Origin: Ruminococcaceae bacterium UBA6416
Lineage (GTDB): Bacteria; Bacillota; Clostridia; Oscillospirales; Acutalibacteraceae
DNA length: 35,777 nt
Direction: 5' to 3'
Assembly: GCA_002438505.1 (NCBI GenBank)
Contig: DJPI01000020.1
Coordinates: forward strand, 1-35,777
The translations under genes were made by a program, and so were the position numbers. The notes beneath the pieces were generated by a model. That model had not been told where the DNA came from. It worked only from the letters and a program-made list of their open reading frames with translations, and did not search any database. Below, in pieces: positions 8,515-15,576 of this stretch; within the stretch, counting starts at the first letter, position 1, and every line of letters begins with the position of its first letter.

Positions 8515-9186
8515 TTATTTTAATTTTTCGGCTCTGACTTTCCAATCGTTCATATATTTTAAAAGGAAAGTCTTGAAGCCCTTTTGATGGTCTGGATATT
8601 TCAGGTGAGCAATTTCATGCAGAACAACATACTCAATTTCTTCGGGTGGAAAATGAACGAGGCGAAAATTAAAGGTGAGCGCCCCTGTTCCTGTTTTGCA
8701 TTTTCCCCAGTAGCTTTTGACTTTTTTAATCTTCCATTCCGAACAGCGAAGGCCGGTTATACTTTCCCATTTCTGAAGAAAAAATGAAAGCTTATTTTCA
8801 AGCTGTGATTTCAGGAAAGCAGTGAGTGCTTTTTCTTGCTCAATTTCGGAACCGTCTTTTGTGTTGACAGTGAGAGTTTCGTTTTTGGTATACACTCCGA
8901 ACGGAGGAGTTGTTTGAATTTTCAGTTCATAGCGTTTTCCGAAAAGCAAAATGCTTCCGCCGCTTTCGCTGCAAGAGAGCTCCTGAACTTCCTGTTTTTC
9001 GGAAAGTCTGTTTTGTGCTGTCTTGATTCGGTCGATTCTTTCCTCGAGAAAGCGAAAAACATCCTGTTTTCCCATATATTTCGGAGCTGAAACTCTGATT
9101 GACCTATCCGTGTATATTCTGACGTTTATCCGTTTAACGTCTTTTGTGGTTATTTCAAAAGTTATGCCGTCAATTTCCTTTGTCAT
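8515..9186 (-). CDS. YgjP-like M48-type metallopeptidase (DUF45)
   Basis: The 223-aa protein belongs to the YgjP/DUF45 group of gluzincin-like peptidases. The zinc motif is visible as LHEIAHLKYPDH: HExxH with a further His seven residues on. The preceding WGKCKTGTGALTFNFRLV segment is diagnostic of the family. No signal peptide or membrane segment is seen, so it is probably cytoplasmic. ATG at 9186 is preferred; a GTG three codons earlier is possible. It is the first gene of a three-gene operon with the ABC exporter. The biochemical role of this family is poorly known, and a direct role with the exporter is only suggested by the operon. Confidence 0.88.
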   Translation of the reverse strand: MTKEIDGITFEITTKDVKRINVRIYTDRSIRVSAPKYMGKQDVFRFLEERIDRIKTAQNRLSEKQEVQELSCSESGGSILLFGKRYELKIQTTPPFGVYTKNETLTVNTKDGSEIEQEKALTAFLKSQLENKLSFFLQKWESITGLRCSEWKIKKVKSYWGKCKTGTGALTFNFRLVHFPPEEIEYVVLHEIAHLKYPDHQKGFKTFLLKYMNDWKVRAEKLK

Positions 9187-9245
9187 ATGACTCACTCGCT
9201 TTGTTTTTTAGACTGGCGGAAGGGAACAGACGCCATTCTTCTTCC

Positions 9246-9267
9246 TATGGTAAAACATTTTACCATA
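9246..9267. promoter_or_regulatory. 22-bp palindromic operator over the exporter-operon promoter
   Basis: TATGGTAAAA (9246-9255) and TTTTACCATA (9258-9267) form perfect 10-bp arms around a 2-bp centre. The right arm covers the minus-strand -10 box (9257-9262) and the left arm covers its start site. This placement is typical of a repressor operator; the cognate regulator is not encoded next to it. Confidence 0.7.
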
Positions 9268-9285
9268 AATAATAAATTAGTTCAA
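9257..9285 (-). promoter_or_regulatory. Promoter of the metallopeptidase-ABC exporter operon
   Basis: On the minus strand: TTGAAC (-35, 9280-9285), 17-nt spacer, TAAAAT (-10, 9257-9262). The start would be near 9250, about 63 nt before the metallopeptidase ATG. The -10 box lies inside the palindrome. Confidence 0.7.
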
Positions 9286-9302
9286 TCATAATAAAATTTA
9301 TA

Positions 9303-9332
9303 TTGAAAAATGCCGAACAAAAATGTTATAAT
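9303..9332 (+). promoter_or_regulatory. Promoter of the FAD oxidoreductase-YbjQ operon
   Basis: TTGAAA (9303-9308), an 18-nt spacer and TATAAT (9327-9332) with an extended TG at 9324-9325. The predicted start is near 9339, directly before AGGAGG (9341-9346). This rules out the longer reading frame starting at 9310, which overlaps the promoter. Confidence 0.75.
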
Positions 9333-9354
9333 CTTTCAAAAGGAGGCGAACAAA

Positions 9355-10683
9355 ATGAAAAAAATAATTGTTGCCGGTGCCGGACACGGCGGGCTTGCGG
9401 CGGCCGCTCTGCTTTCAAAAGATGGCTATGACGTAACGGTATTTGAAAAAAATGCGCGTGACGGTCTCGGCTATGACTGGACGGATATTTTTGCACCCGG
9501 AGCCCTTGGAATTGCTTCTGTGCCCATGCCGGAGAAGGATAAGTTTTCTTATAAGGATAATATGACATTTTACAGCCCAAACTGTAAAAAGGGTCTTGTT
9601 CAGAATGTTCCGGAGGATCAGCTTGAAATCAAAATGGAGCGCAAAGACATCTATGATCTTCTTGTTTCCAATGCCGAGAAGGCAGGCGTTAAATTTGTTT
9701 TTGAGTGCGAGGTTAAAAGGCCTCTGCTTTTGGGTAACCGCATTGTCGGAATTGAAACGGAAAACGGAAGCTTTTACGCCGACCTTGTTATTGATGCCTG
9801 TGGTATTGATTCTCCGTTGAGAATGAATCTGCCGCAGTATATCCCTATTGAAAAGGAAAGCGGTGCTTTTTCGCGCTTTTATGTTTACAGAGCGTTTTAT
9901 AACAAAGCTTGTGATGAGCCGGCAAAAGACGTTTATAAAGTATATATGCTTCCGCAGGGCAAGCTCGGAATCGGCTGGGTTGCAAGTGAGGAAGAATTTA
10001 CGGATGTTTTGATTGGCCGCTTTGAGCCGCTTACGGACGAGGAAATTGAAAGCAGCCTTGAGACTATGAAAAAAGAAAATCCGCGCCTTGGCGATAAAAT
10101 TGTCCGCGGCGGTCAGCGCGTCTGTATTCCGGTCAGACAGCCTCTCGGTGTTCTTGTTGCGGATGGATACGCCGCAATCGGAGACAGCGCTTTTATGACC
10201 GTTCCGATCATAGGCTCGGGTATTGCAAATTCCCTTAAGGCCGCAAAAATCCTTGCCGATGACGTTAAAGCCGACAAGGACGGCGCTTTCAGTATGGAGA
10301 GCCTCTGGAAATATCAGACTGAGTTTTATAAAAAGCTTGGTTCGGGTCTTGCCGGTCTTGCGTGCGTAAAGCTTCTTTTAACAAAGCTTAAGGGAGACGA
10401 GCTTGACTATATGTTTGAAACCGGTGTTCTCACCGCGGATGATTTGACAATCGGAGCAGATTCAACGAGCCTTCTTGCAATGCTTTCGGGAATATCACTT
10501 CCGGATATTGCAAACAAGGTTAAAAATGTTGTCAAAGACAAGGTTCTTTTGAAAAAGATTCTTGAAACCGGAAAGCGCATGGCGGCCGTTTCGGCTGTTA
10601 TTGCCGCAATGCCGAAAAAGCCGACCGCTTCTTCTGTTGCACGCTGGGCAAGACGGTATAATAATTGCTTCAAAATTAAGTAA
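9355..10683 (+). CDS. FAD-dependent oxidoreductase, geranylgeranyl reductase/flavin monooxygenase-like fold
   Basis: This 442-aa flavoprotein starts MKKIIVAGAGHGGLAAAALLS, a dinucleotide-binding GxGxxG loop for FAD. An Asp-Ala-Cys-Gly (LVIDACGID) second contact is visible near residue 160, and GDSAFMTVPIIGSGIANSL (around residue 285) is the GD motif that holds the FAD ribityl chain. This pattern is shared by geranylgeranyl reductase-like and para-hydroxybenzoate hydroxylase-type enzymes; the substrate cannot be read from sequence. The start at 9355 follows AGGAGG. It is followed 17 nt later by the YbjQ-like gene, so the pair is probably one operon. Confidence 0.85.
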   Translation: MKKIIVAGAGHGGLAAAALLSKDGYDVTVFEKNARDGLGYDWTDIFAPGALGIASVPMPEKDKFSYKDNMTFYSPNCKKGLVQNVPEDQLEIKMERKDIYDLLVSNAEKAGVKFVFECEVKRPLLLGNRIVGIETENGSFYADLVIDACGIDSPLRMNLPQYIPIEKESGAFSRFYVYRAFYNKACDEPAKDVYKVYMLPQGKLGIGWVASEEEFTDVLIGRFEPLTDEEIESSLETMKKENPRLGDKIVRGGQRVCIPVRQPLGVLVADGYAAIGDSAFMTVPIIGSGIANSLKAAKILADDVKADKDGAFSMESLWKYQTEFYKKLGSGLAGLACVKLLLTKLKGDELDYMFETGVLTADDLTIGADSTSLLAMLSGISLPDIANKVKNVVKDKVLLKKILETGKRMAAVSAVIAAMPKKPTASSVARWARRYNNCFKIK

Positions 10684-10700
10684 AATAAGGAGGTATATTT

Positions 10701-11024
10701 ATGGTTTGTTCAACAACTTCAACTCTTGACAACGCTGAAATTGTCGAATACAAAGGAATTGTTTTCGGTGAGGTTGTTTCCGGTGTTGATTTTATCAAGG
10801 ACTTCGGAGCTTCAATCAGAAACATTATCGGCGGAAGGTCTCAGGGCTATGAAGAGGAACTTATTTCGGCGCGCAACGACGCTCTTGCGGAAATGGAACA
10901 GCGTGCAGCCGCGCTTGGCGCAAACGCCATTGTCGGAGTCGATGTTGATTATGAAGTCCTCGGCCAGGGCAATATGCTGATGGTTTCGGCCTCGGGCACT
11001 GCGGTTATTGCAAGGGGAAAATAA
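10701..11024 (+). CDS. YbjQ-family (UPF0145, heavy-metal-binding domain) protein
   Basis: This small 107-aa protein carries the conserved block DALAEMEQRAAALGANAIVGV and a closing SGTAVIA strand, which mark the YbjQ/UPF0145 family. Members form pentameric rings; the family name suggests heavy-metal binding but no defined function is known. An AAGGAGG site lies just upstream. It sits in an apparent operon with the FAD oxidoreductase and before a GC-rich terminator. Confidence 0.88.
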   Translation: MVCSTTSTLDNAEIVEYKGIVFGEVVSGVDFIKDFGASIRNIIGGRSQGYEEELISARNDALAEMEQRAAALGANAIVGVDVDYEVLGQGNMLMVSASGTAVIARGK

Positions 11025-11044
11025 TTGAATTGAAAATTTTGAAT

Positions 11045-11079
11045 GGGGCGTTCCGGTGGGGCGCCCCTTTCGCTTTTTC
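11045..11079 (+). terminator. Terminator after the YbjQ-like gene
   Basis: GGGGCG (11045-11050) pairs with CGCCCC (11062-11067), followed by a T-rich stretch interrupted by CGC. Confidence 0.6.
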
Positions 11080-11108
11080 TTGACATTTTTCCATGTGTGT
11101 GATATAAG
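11080..11108 (+). promoter_or_regulatory. Promoter of the LysR regulator gene
   Basis: TTGACA (11080-11085), 17-nt spacer, TATAAG (11103-11108), with an extended TG at 11100-11101. The start site would fall at about 11114, inside the ATAG-N7-CTAT box. Confidence 0.8.
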
Positions 11109-11110
11109 TT

Positions 11111-11125
11111 ATAGGTAAAATCTAT
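11111..11125. promoter_or_regulatory. LysR-type box ATAG-N7-CTAT at the lysR start site
   Basis: ATAG (11111-11114) and CTAT (11122-11125) form an inverted repeat of the T-N11-A type, directly over the predicted start of transcription. That position fits negative autoregulation. The same box occurs upstream of metQ. Its geometry equals the published MET-box of the streptococcal methionine regulator MtaR/MetR (TATAGTTtnaaACTATA). Confidence 0.6.
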
Positions 11126-11166
11126 CACGCAATGCGCATCTATAGCAAACATAAGGAGGGCTCGCT

Positions 11167-12099
11167 TTGACAATTCAGCAGCTTCATTACGCAATCACAA
11201 TTTCCGAGGCCGGTTCACTCAACAAGGCCGCTGAAGTTCTCTATATCTCTCAGCCGTCACTTTCAAGCTCGATGCAGGAACTTGAAAAGGAACTTGGAAT
11301 AACAATTTTTTACCGCAGCGGAAGGGGAGTCTCCCTGACTCAGGACGGAGCGGAGTTTTTGCTTTATGCAAGGCAGGTATATAATCAATATGAGGTGCTG
11401 ATGGAAAAGTACTGCGGAGCGCAGAATGTTAAAAAGAAGTTCGGTGTTTCAACCCAGCATTACTCCTTTGCTGTTAAAGCCTTTGTTGAGCTTGTCAAAA
11501 GCTTTGACCTGACTCGCTATGAATTTGCAATCCGGGAAACAAAAACGCGCGACGTAATTTCGGATGTCAGCAATATGCGTTCAGAAATCGGGATATTATA
11601 TCTCAGTGATTTTAATCGCGCCGCCGTGAGCAAACTGCTGCGCAGCAATAATCTTGAATTTCATCATATCATAAAATGCCGTGCTTATGTCTATCTCTGG
11701 TCCGGTCATCCGCTTGCAAAGCAGAAGTCAATAAGCTTTGAACAGCTTAAGGATTATCCCTGTCTTTCCTTTGAACAAGGGGATTCAAGCTCGTTTTATT
11801 TTGCTGAGGAAATACTTAGCACCAGTGAATATACTCGCATTATCAAAGCAAACGACCGTGCAACAATGCTTAATCTGATGATAGGTCTCAACGGCTATAC
11901 CCTCTGCTCGGGAATTATTTGCGAGGAACTGAACGGCAGCGATTATCTTGCCGTTCCCTTTGAAGCTGATTCCGTTGACGAAAACAGTGATATGGAAATT
12001 GGATACATAACCAAAAAGAACACGGTGCTTAGCAATATTGGAAATAGATATATTGAAGAAATCCAGACTTACCTGCGTGAAAAAGCGAAAAACCTTTGA
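11167..12099 (+). CDS. LysR-family regulator, probably of methionine uptake
   Basis: The 310-aa protein opens with the LysR winged helix-turn-helix: MTIQQLHYAITISEAGSLNK, then AAEVLYISQPSLSSSMQELE, followed by a long co-inducer-binding region. The start is a TTG codon (11167) placed 7 nt after AAGGAGGG. It lies immediately upstream of metQNI in the same direction but is separated from it by a promoter and a copy of its probable binding box. I infer an MtaR/MetR or CmbR-like role, sensing a sulfur-amino-acid intermediate and activating the methionine transporter. The family is certain; the ligand is inference. Confidence 0.9.
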   Translation: MTIQQLHYAITISEAGSLNKAAEVLYISQPSLSSSMQELEKELGITIFYRSGRGVSLTQDGAEFLLYARQVYNQYEVLMEKYCGAQNVKKKFGVSTQHYSFAVKAFVELVKSFDLTRYEFAIRETKTRDVISDVSNMRSEIGILYLSDFNRAAVSKLLRSNNLEFHHIIKCRAYVYLWSGHPLAKQKSISFEQLKDYPCLSFEQGDSSSFYFAEEILSTSEYTRIIKANDRATMLNLMIGLNGYTLCSGIICEELNGSDYLAVPFEADSVDENSDMEIGYITKKNTVLSNIGNRYIEEIQTYLREKAKNL

Positions 12100-12124
12100 A
12101 TATCTCCTTAACTTCATTATGGGC

Positions 12125-12141
12125 TATAGGCTGTATCTATA
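12125..12141. promoter_or_regulatory. LysR-type box ATAG-N7-CTAT upstream of metQ
   Basis: TATAG (12125-12129) and CTATA (12137-12141) are the arms. The centre is about 66 bp before the predicted start at 12199, the standard position of the recognition site for a LysR activator. A second palindrome, CCATATGG (12153-12160), lies between it and the -35 box and could be the activation subsite. Confidence 0.65.
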
Positions 12142-12162
12142 ACCTACTATATCCATATGGTA

Positions 12163-12192
12163 TTGGACAAAACAAAAAAGCCGGTATATAAT
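12163..12192 (+). promoter_or_regulatory. Promoter of metQNI
   Basis: TTGGAC (12163-12168), 18-nt spacer, TATAAT (12187-12192). The leader of about 125 nt contains a short ORF with a strong ribosome binding site. Confidence 0.75.
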
Positions 12193-12223
12193 GTGCTTGT
12201 TCAATCAAAGGAGGTTAAACGCA

Positions 12224-12259
12224 ATGACACATAAACAGAACCAGCGAATGTGCAGCTGA
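12224..12259 (+). CDS. Putative 11-residue leader peptide of the metQNI operon
   Basis: ATG at 12224 follows AAAGGAGG (12207-12214) by 9 nt and encodes MTHKQNQRMCS before TGA. The ribosome binding site is stronger than that of metQ itself. The Met-Cys pair near the end suggests a sensor of sulfur amino-acid supply or of charged tRNA. No terminator-like hairpin or SAM-riboswitch core is seen in the 64 nt between this ORF and metQ, so control could be at the level of translation or Rho. The ORF is too short for statistics; the case rests on its ribosome binding site, position and residue content. Confidence 0.5.
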   Translation: MTHKQNQRMCS

Positions 12260-12323
12260 AGTTTTTCCGGTATTTAAGCACATATATTAAATTTGCACAT
12301 TATTTTGAAAGGTATGATATAAA

Positions 12324-13202
12324 ATGAAAAAAGTTATTGCAATCGTTCTTGCGGCTGTTCTTGTTCTTGCAACATTTGCCGCCTGCTCGTCAAAAGATGA
12401 TTCATCCGCTTCTGATTCCGGCAAAAAGTCTCAAATTACAATCGCTGTTCCGAATGATACCACAAACGAAGCGCGTGCACTCCTTCTCCTCCAGGATAAG
12501 GGCTACATAAAGCTTAAAGACGGCGCCGGAATTCAGGCCACTGTCAAGGATATCGCCGAAAATCCTTATTCAATTAAGTTTGAAGAAGTTGAGGCTGCTC
12601 AGATTCCGAACATTCTTCAGGACGTTGATTACGCCGTTATCAATTCAAACTATGCAATTTCAGCAGGTCTTAACCCTGTTAAAGATTCACTTGCAATCGA
12701 AGGCTCGTCCTCCGCATACGGCAACATTCTTGCCGTTAAAAAGGGCAACGAAAACAGCGATAAAATCAAGGCTCTGAAGGCTGCGCTCGAAAGCAAAAAG
12801 GTTGCAGATTTCATTACTGAGAAGTATGCCGGCGCAGTTGTTTCAACTGTTGAAAACCCGGGTGACGGTTTTGATTCATCCGTTGATTACAGCAAGCTTG
12901 CCGGAGAAACAATCTCCGTTGCCGCTTCACCAACACCGCACGCAGAAATTCTTGCCGTTGCAAAGGAAATTCTTGCCGAAAAGGATATCACTCTTGACAT
13001 CAAAGAATTCACCGATTATGTTCAGCCGAACAAGGTTGTTGACAGCGGCGAGGTTGATGCAAACTACTTCCAGCATCTTCCTTATCTTGAGGACTTTAAC
13101 AAAGAAAACGGAACAAATGTTGTTTCCGTGGGTGCTATCCATGTTGAGCCGATGGGCTTCTACGGCGGAAAGCAGACCACTCTTGACGCTCTCAAAAAAT
13201 AA
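12324..13202 (+). CDS. metQ: Methionine ABC transporter substrate-binding lipoprotein
   Basis: This 292-aa NlpA/MetQ-family protein captures methionine outside the cell and passes it to MetNI. The N-terminus is a lipoprotein signal (MKKVIAIVLAAVLVLATFAA) with the lipobox cysteine at position 21, followed by a Ser/Asp-rich linker. The core has the family pattern IAVPNDTTNEARALLLLQ, the VNSNYAI-like segment and EVDANYFQHLPYL. GAAAGG precedes the ATG. It is first in the metQ-metN-metI order and is separated from metN by a strong hairpin that may protect the metQ message and raise its dose over the membrane parts. Confidence 0.95.
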   Translation: MKKVIAIVLAAVLVLATFAACSSKDDSSASDSGKKSQITIAVPNDTTNEARALLLLQDKGYIKLKDGAGIQATVKDIAENPYSIKFEEVEAAQIPNILQDVDYAVINSNYAISAGLNPVKDSLAIEGSSSAYGNILAVKKGNENSDKIKALKAALESKKVADFITEKYAGAVVSTVENPGDGFDSSVDYSKLAGETISVAASPTPHAEILAVAKEILAEKDITLDIKEFTDYVQPNKVVDSGEVDANYFQHLPYLEDFNKENGTNVVSVGAIHVEPMGFYGGKQTTLDALKK

Positions 13203-13225
13203 TCAGGCTTATTATTAAGATTCAG

Positions 13226-13261
13226 AAATAGCGTTGTCTGCTTTTGCAGCCGACGTTATTT
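13226..13261 (+). other. Intercistronic hairpin between metQ and metN
   Basis: Sixteen-base arms (13226-13241 and 13246-13261) pair with one mismatch and two G-T pairs around a TTTT loop. No long T-run follows, so it is more likely an mRNA-stabilising or partial-termination element than a full terminator. Confidence 0.55.
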
Positions 13262-13290
13262 CTTGTATCAGACCGTATGGGAGACAGTAT

Positions 13291-14298
13291 ATGATTGAAA
13301 TTCAAAACCTCAGCAAAACCTTTTTAACCTCAGATGGAAAAGTTGAAGCACTTAAAAATATATCCCTCAAAATTAATGATGGCGACATCTATGGCATTAT
13401 CGGAATGAGCGGCGCAGGAAAAAGCACCCTCGTCCGCTGCATCAATATGCTTGAAAGGCCGACCGAGGGAAAAGTTATTATTGACGGGCGCGACATGGGT
13501 TCGCTTTCGCAGTCGGAGCTGCGCAAAGAGCGCAGAAATATTACAATGATTTTTCAAGGCTTTAATCTGCTCATGCAGAAAAACTGCCTCAAAAACGTCT
13601 GCTTTCCGCTTGAGCTTGCCGGAGTTAAAAAATCCGAGGCCGTGAAAAGGGCAAAAGAGCTGCTTGAAATTGTCGGTTTGGGAGACAAGCTTAAAGCCTA
13701 TCCGGCTCAGCTTTCCGGCGGCCAACAGCAGCGTGTTGCAATAGCTCGAGCACTGACAACACACCCGAAAATTCTTCTTTGCGATGAAGCAACAAGTGCG
13801 CTTGACCCGCAGACAACACAGTCGATTCTTTCCCTTATCCGTGATATTCATGATAGGCTTGGGATCACCGTTATTGTCATAACTCACCAGATGAGCGTTG
13901 TTGAACAGATTTGCTCTCATGTTGCAATCCTTGACAACGGCGAGGTTGTTGAGGACGGCCTTGTCAGTGAGGTCTTTTCCGCGCCGAAATCAAGAGCGGC
14001 AAAGCATCTTGTTTTCCCTGAAGGATATGAGCAGGGAACGCAGATTAGCGGAGACAATGTTATCCGCGTTGTTTTCAACGGTGCAAAGGCAACGAACACT
14101 CCGCTCATTGCACAGATGGCGATTGACGAAGGTATCACAGCCAGCATTCTTTCCGCTTCAACAAAGGGAATCGGTGATAAGGCATACGGTAACATTATTC
14201 TCGGAATACCCGGCGGAAAAGCCGAACTTGAAAGAGCCATGAAATATCTTAAAGCAATGCCCGATATATTTGTTGAGGAGGTGAAGAACGATGAGTGA
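13291..14298 (+). CDS. metN: Methionine ABC transporter ATP-binding protein
   Basis: MetN (335 aa) is the ATPase of the D/L-methionine importer. It has Walker A GMSGAGKSTL, signature LSGGQQQRVAIARAL, Walker B ILLCDEATSALD and H-loop VITHQM. A C-terminal extension of about 80 residues (from VIRVVFNGAKATNTPLIAQ) is the NIL domain, which in E. coli MetN binds methionine and closes the transporter when internal methionine is high. The start at 13291 follows GGGAG; the frame opens 19 codons earlier without a ribosome binding site. Its end overlaps metI by 8 bp. Confidence 0.95.
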   Translation: MIEIQNLSKTFLTSDGKVEALKNISLKINDGDIYGIIGMSGAGKSTLVRCINMLERPTEGKVIIDGRDMGSLSQSELRKERRNITMIFQGFNLLMQKNCLKNVCFPLELAGVKKSEAVKRAKELLEIVGLGDKLKAYPAQLSGGQQQRVAIARALTTHPKILLCDEATSALDPQTTQSILSLIRDIHDRLGITVIVITHQMSVVEQICSHVAILDNGEVVEDGLVSEVFSAPKSRAAKHLVFPEGYEQGTQISGDNVIRVVFNGAKATNTPLIAQMAIDEGITASILSASTKGIGDKAYGNIILGIPGGKAELERAMKYLKAMPDIFVEEVKNDE

Positions 14299-14998
14299 AT
14301 TTTTTCAGTCTGAAACTTTTCTTAAAGCGATGGAAGTTTTAAAAGAGGATTTTCCGCTTGCAATCTGGGAAACGGTTTATGTTACCGTTCTTTCAACCTT
14401 TTTTGCAATAGTTCTCGGCCTGCCGCTCGGAATCCTGATTGTTGCCGGTGAGGACGGAAAAATCTTGAAAATTCCAAAGCTGATTCTTAAAGTTATTGAC
14501 GTTGTCATTAACCTTTTGCGCTCCGTTCCGTTCCTCATTCTTATGATTATGGTTTTTCCGCTCACAAGGCTTATTGTCGGAACGGCGGTTGGAACCGTGG
14601 CTTCAATCGTTCCGCTTGTTATTGCCGCATTTCCGTTTGTTGCAAGGCTTGTTGAAAGCAGTCTGCGTGAAATTAATCCGTCAATTATTGAGGCGGCTCA
14701 GAGCATGGGCGCTTCTCCGTTTCAGATTATCACAAAGGTTCTTCTTCCGGAAAGCGTTCCTTCGCTCATTTCCAACGCCACGATTGCAATCACAACAATT
14801 CTCGGATATACCGCAATGAGCGGTGTTATCGGAGGCGGCGGACTCGGAAAAATTGCAATCAACTATGGCTACCACAGATATCAGTATCTTATTATGACCC
14901 TTGCGGTTGTGTTCCTTATAATTCTTGTTCAGATTTTCCAGAGCGTTGGAACACGCCTCGCAACAAGGTGCGATAAGAGGCTGAAAAACAGAAAGTGA
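14291..14998 (+). CDS. metI: Methionine ABC transporter permease
   Basis: MetI (235 aa) is the membrane subunit of the methionine importer. Five hydrophobic segments are visible, beginning with TVYVTVLSTFFAIVLGLPLG. The cytoplasmic coupling motif of binding-protein-dependent permeases is present as EAAQSMGASPFQIITKVLLP. It overlaps metN by 8 bp, indicating translational coupling, and is followed after 31 nt by a carboxymuconolactone decarboxylase-like gene in the same direction. Confidence 0.95.
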   Translation: MSEFFQSETFLKAMEVLKEDFPLAIWETVYVTVLSTFFAIVLGLPLGILIVAGEDGKILKIPKLILKVIDVVINLLRSVPFLILMIMVFPLTRLIVGTAVGTVASIVPLVIAAFPFVARLVESSLREINPSIIEAAQSMGASPFQIITKVLLPESVPSLISNATIAITTILGYTAMSGVIGGGGLGKIAINYGYHRYQYLIMTLAVVFLIILVQIFQSVGTRLATRCDKRLKNRK

Positions 14999-15029
14999 TT
15001 CAGCATTATAATATAAAGGAGAGATTTTA

Positions 15030-15563
15030 ATGAGTTTTTTGCCAATGACAGATTATGAAACCGCAAGCGAAGCAGTGAGAAAAGAATATGATGATCAGAT
15101 TGCAAAGCACGGAAGAATAACAAACATGAAGCGGACTCTTTTGCTTAGCATTCCGGCCTTCAAAGCGTATATGGAATGGTATACGCTTTATGATTTGCTT
15201 GTTCCCGTTGTCGGCGAGCGTGCAATGTCGCTTTATTCTTATGCAATTTCAAGCGGCAACGATTGCCTCATCTGCTCAACTTTCTTCAGAAAGATTCTGA
15301 TTGACTCCGGTGATGACCCGGACAACCCGAAGATCACCGATGTTGAGGAGCTTCTTATGGATTTCGGCTCGGCAATCTGTGTCAATCCGCATGATATTCC
15401 CGATGAGCTTTATGACAGACTGAAAGAAAAATTCACCGATGAGCAAATTGTTTTGCTTATCGCCTTTGCCGGAATCATGTATGCCACAAACCTTTTCAAC
15501 ACCGTTGCAAAGGTTCCGCTGGATGAAATTCTCTATAAATACCGCAAGAATAAAGATGAATAA
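15030..15563 (+). CDS. Carboxymuconolactone decarboxylase/AhpD-like protein
   Basis: This 177-aa helical protein resembles the CMD/AhpD group. The cysteines C79 and C82 (NDCLICSTFFRK) give the CxxC of AhpD-like peroxidatic proteins, but the His usually found three residues after the second Cys is Phe here. AhpD-like members act as thiol reductants; without the His the activity is open. It has a good AAGGAGA site. It follows metI and precedes an SDR dehydrogenase by 13 nt, so all five genes may share the methionine-responsive promoter. Confidence 0.7.
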   Translation: MSFLPMTDYETASEAVRKEYDDQIAKHGRITNMKRTLLLSIPAFKAYMEWYTLYDLLVPVVGERAMSLYSYAISSGNDCLICSTFFRKILIDSGDDPDNPKITDVEELLMDFGSAICVNPHDIPDELYDRLKEKFTDEQIVLLIAFAGIMYATNLFNTVAKVPLDEILYKYRKNKDE

Positions 15564-15576
15564 GAGGTGCTGAAAA

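Noticed and set aside
9310..9354. Longer N-terminus of the FAD oxidoreductase from an ATG at 9310
   Set aside because: This segment contains the -10 box and ribosome binding site; the Rossmann loop starts correctly from ATG 9355.
12195..12323. SAM riboswitch or T-box in the metQ leader
   Set aside because: The leader is too short for an S-box and shows neither its kink-turn/core sequences nor the T-box sequence or a terminator hairpin.
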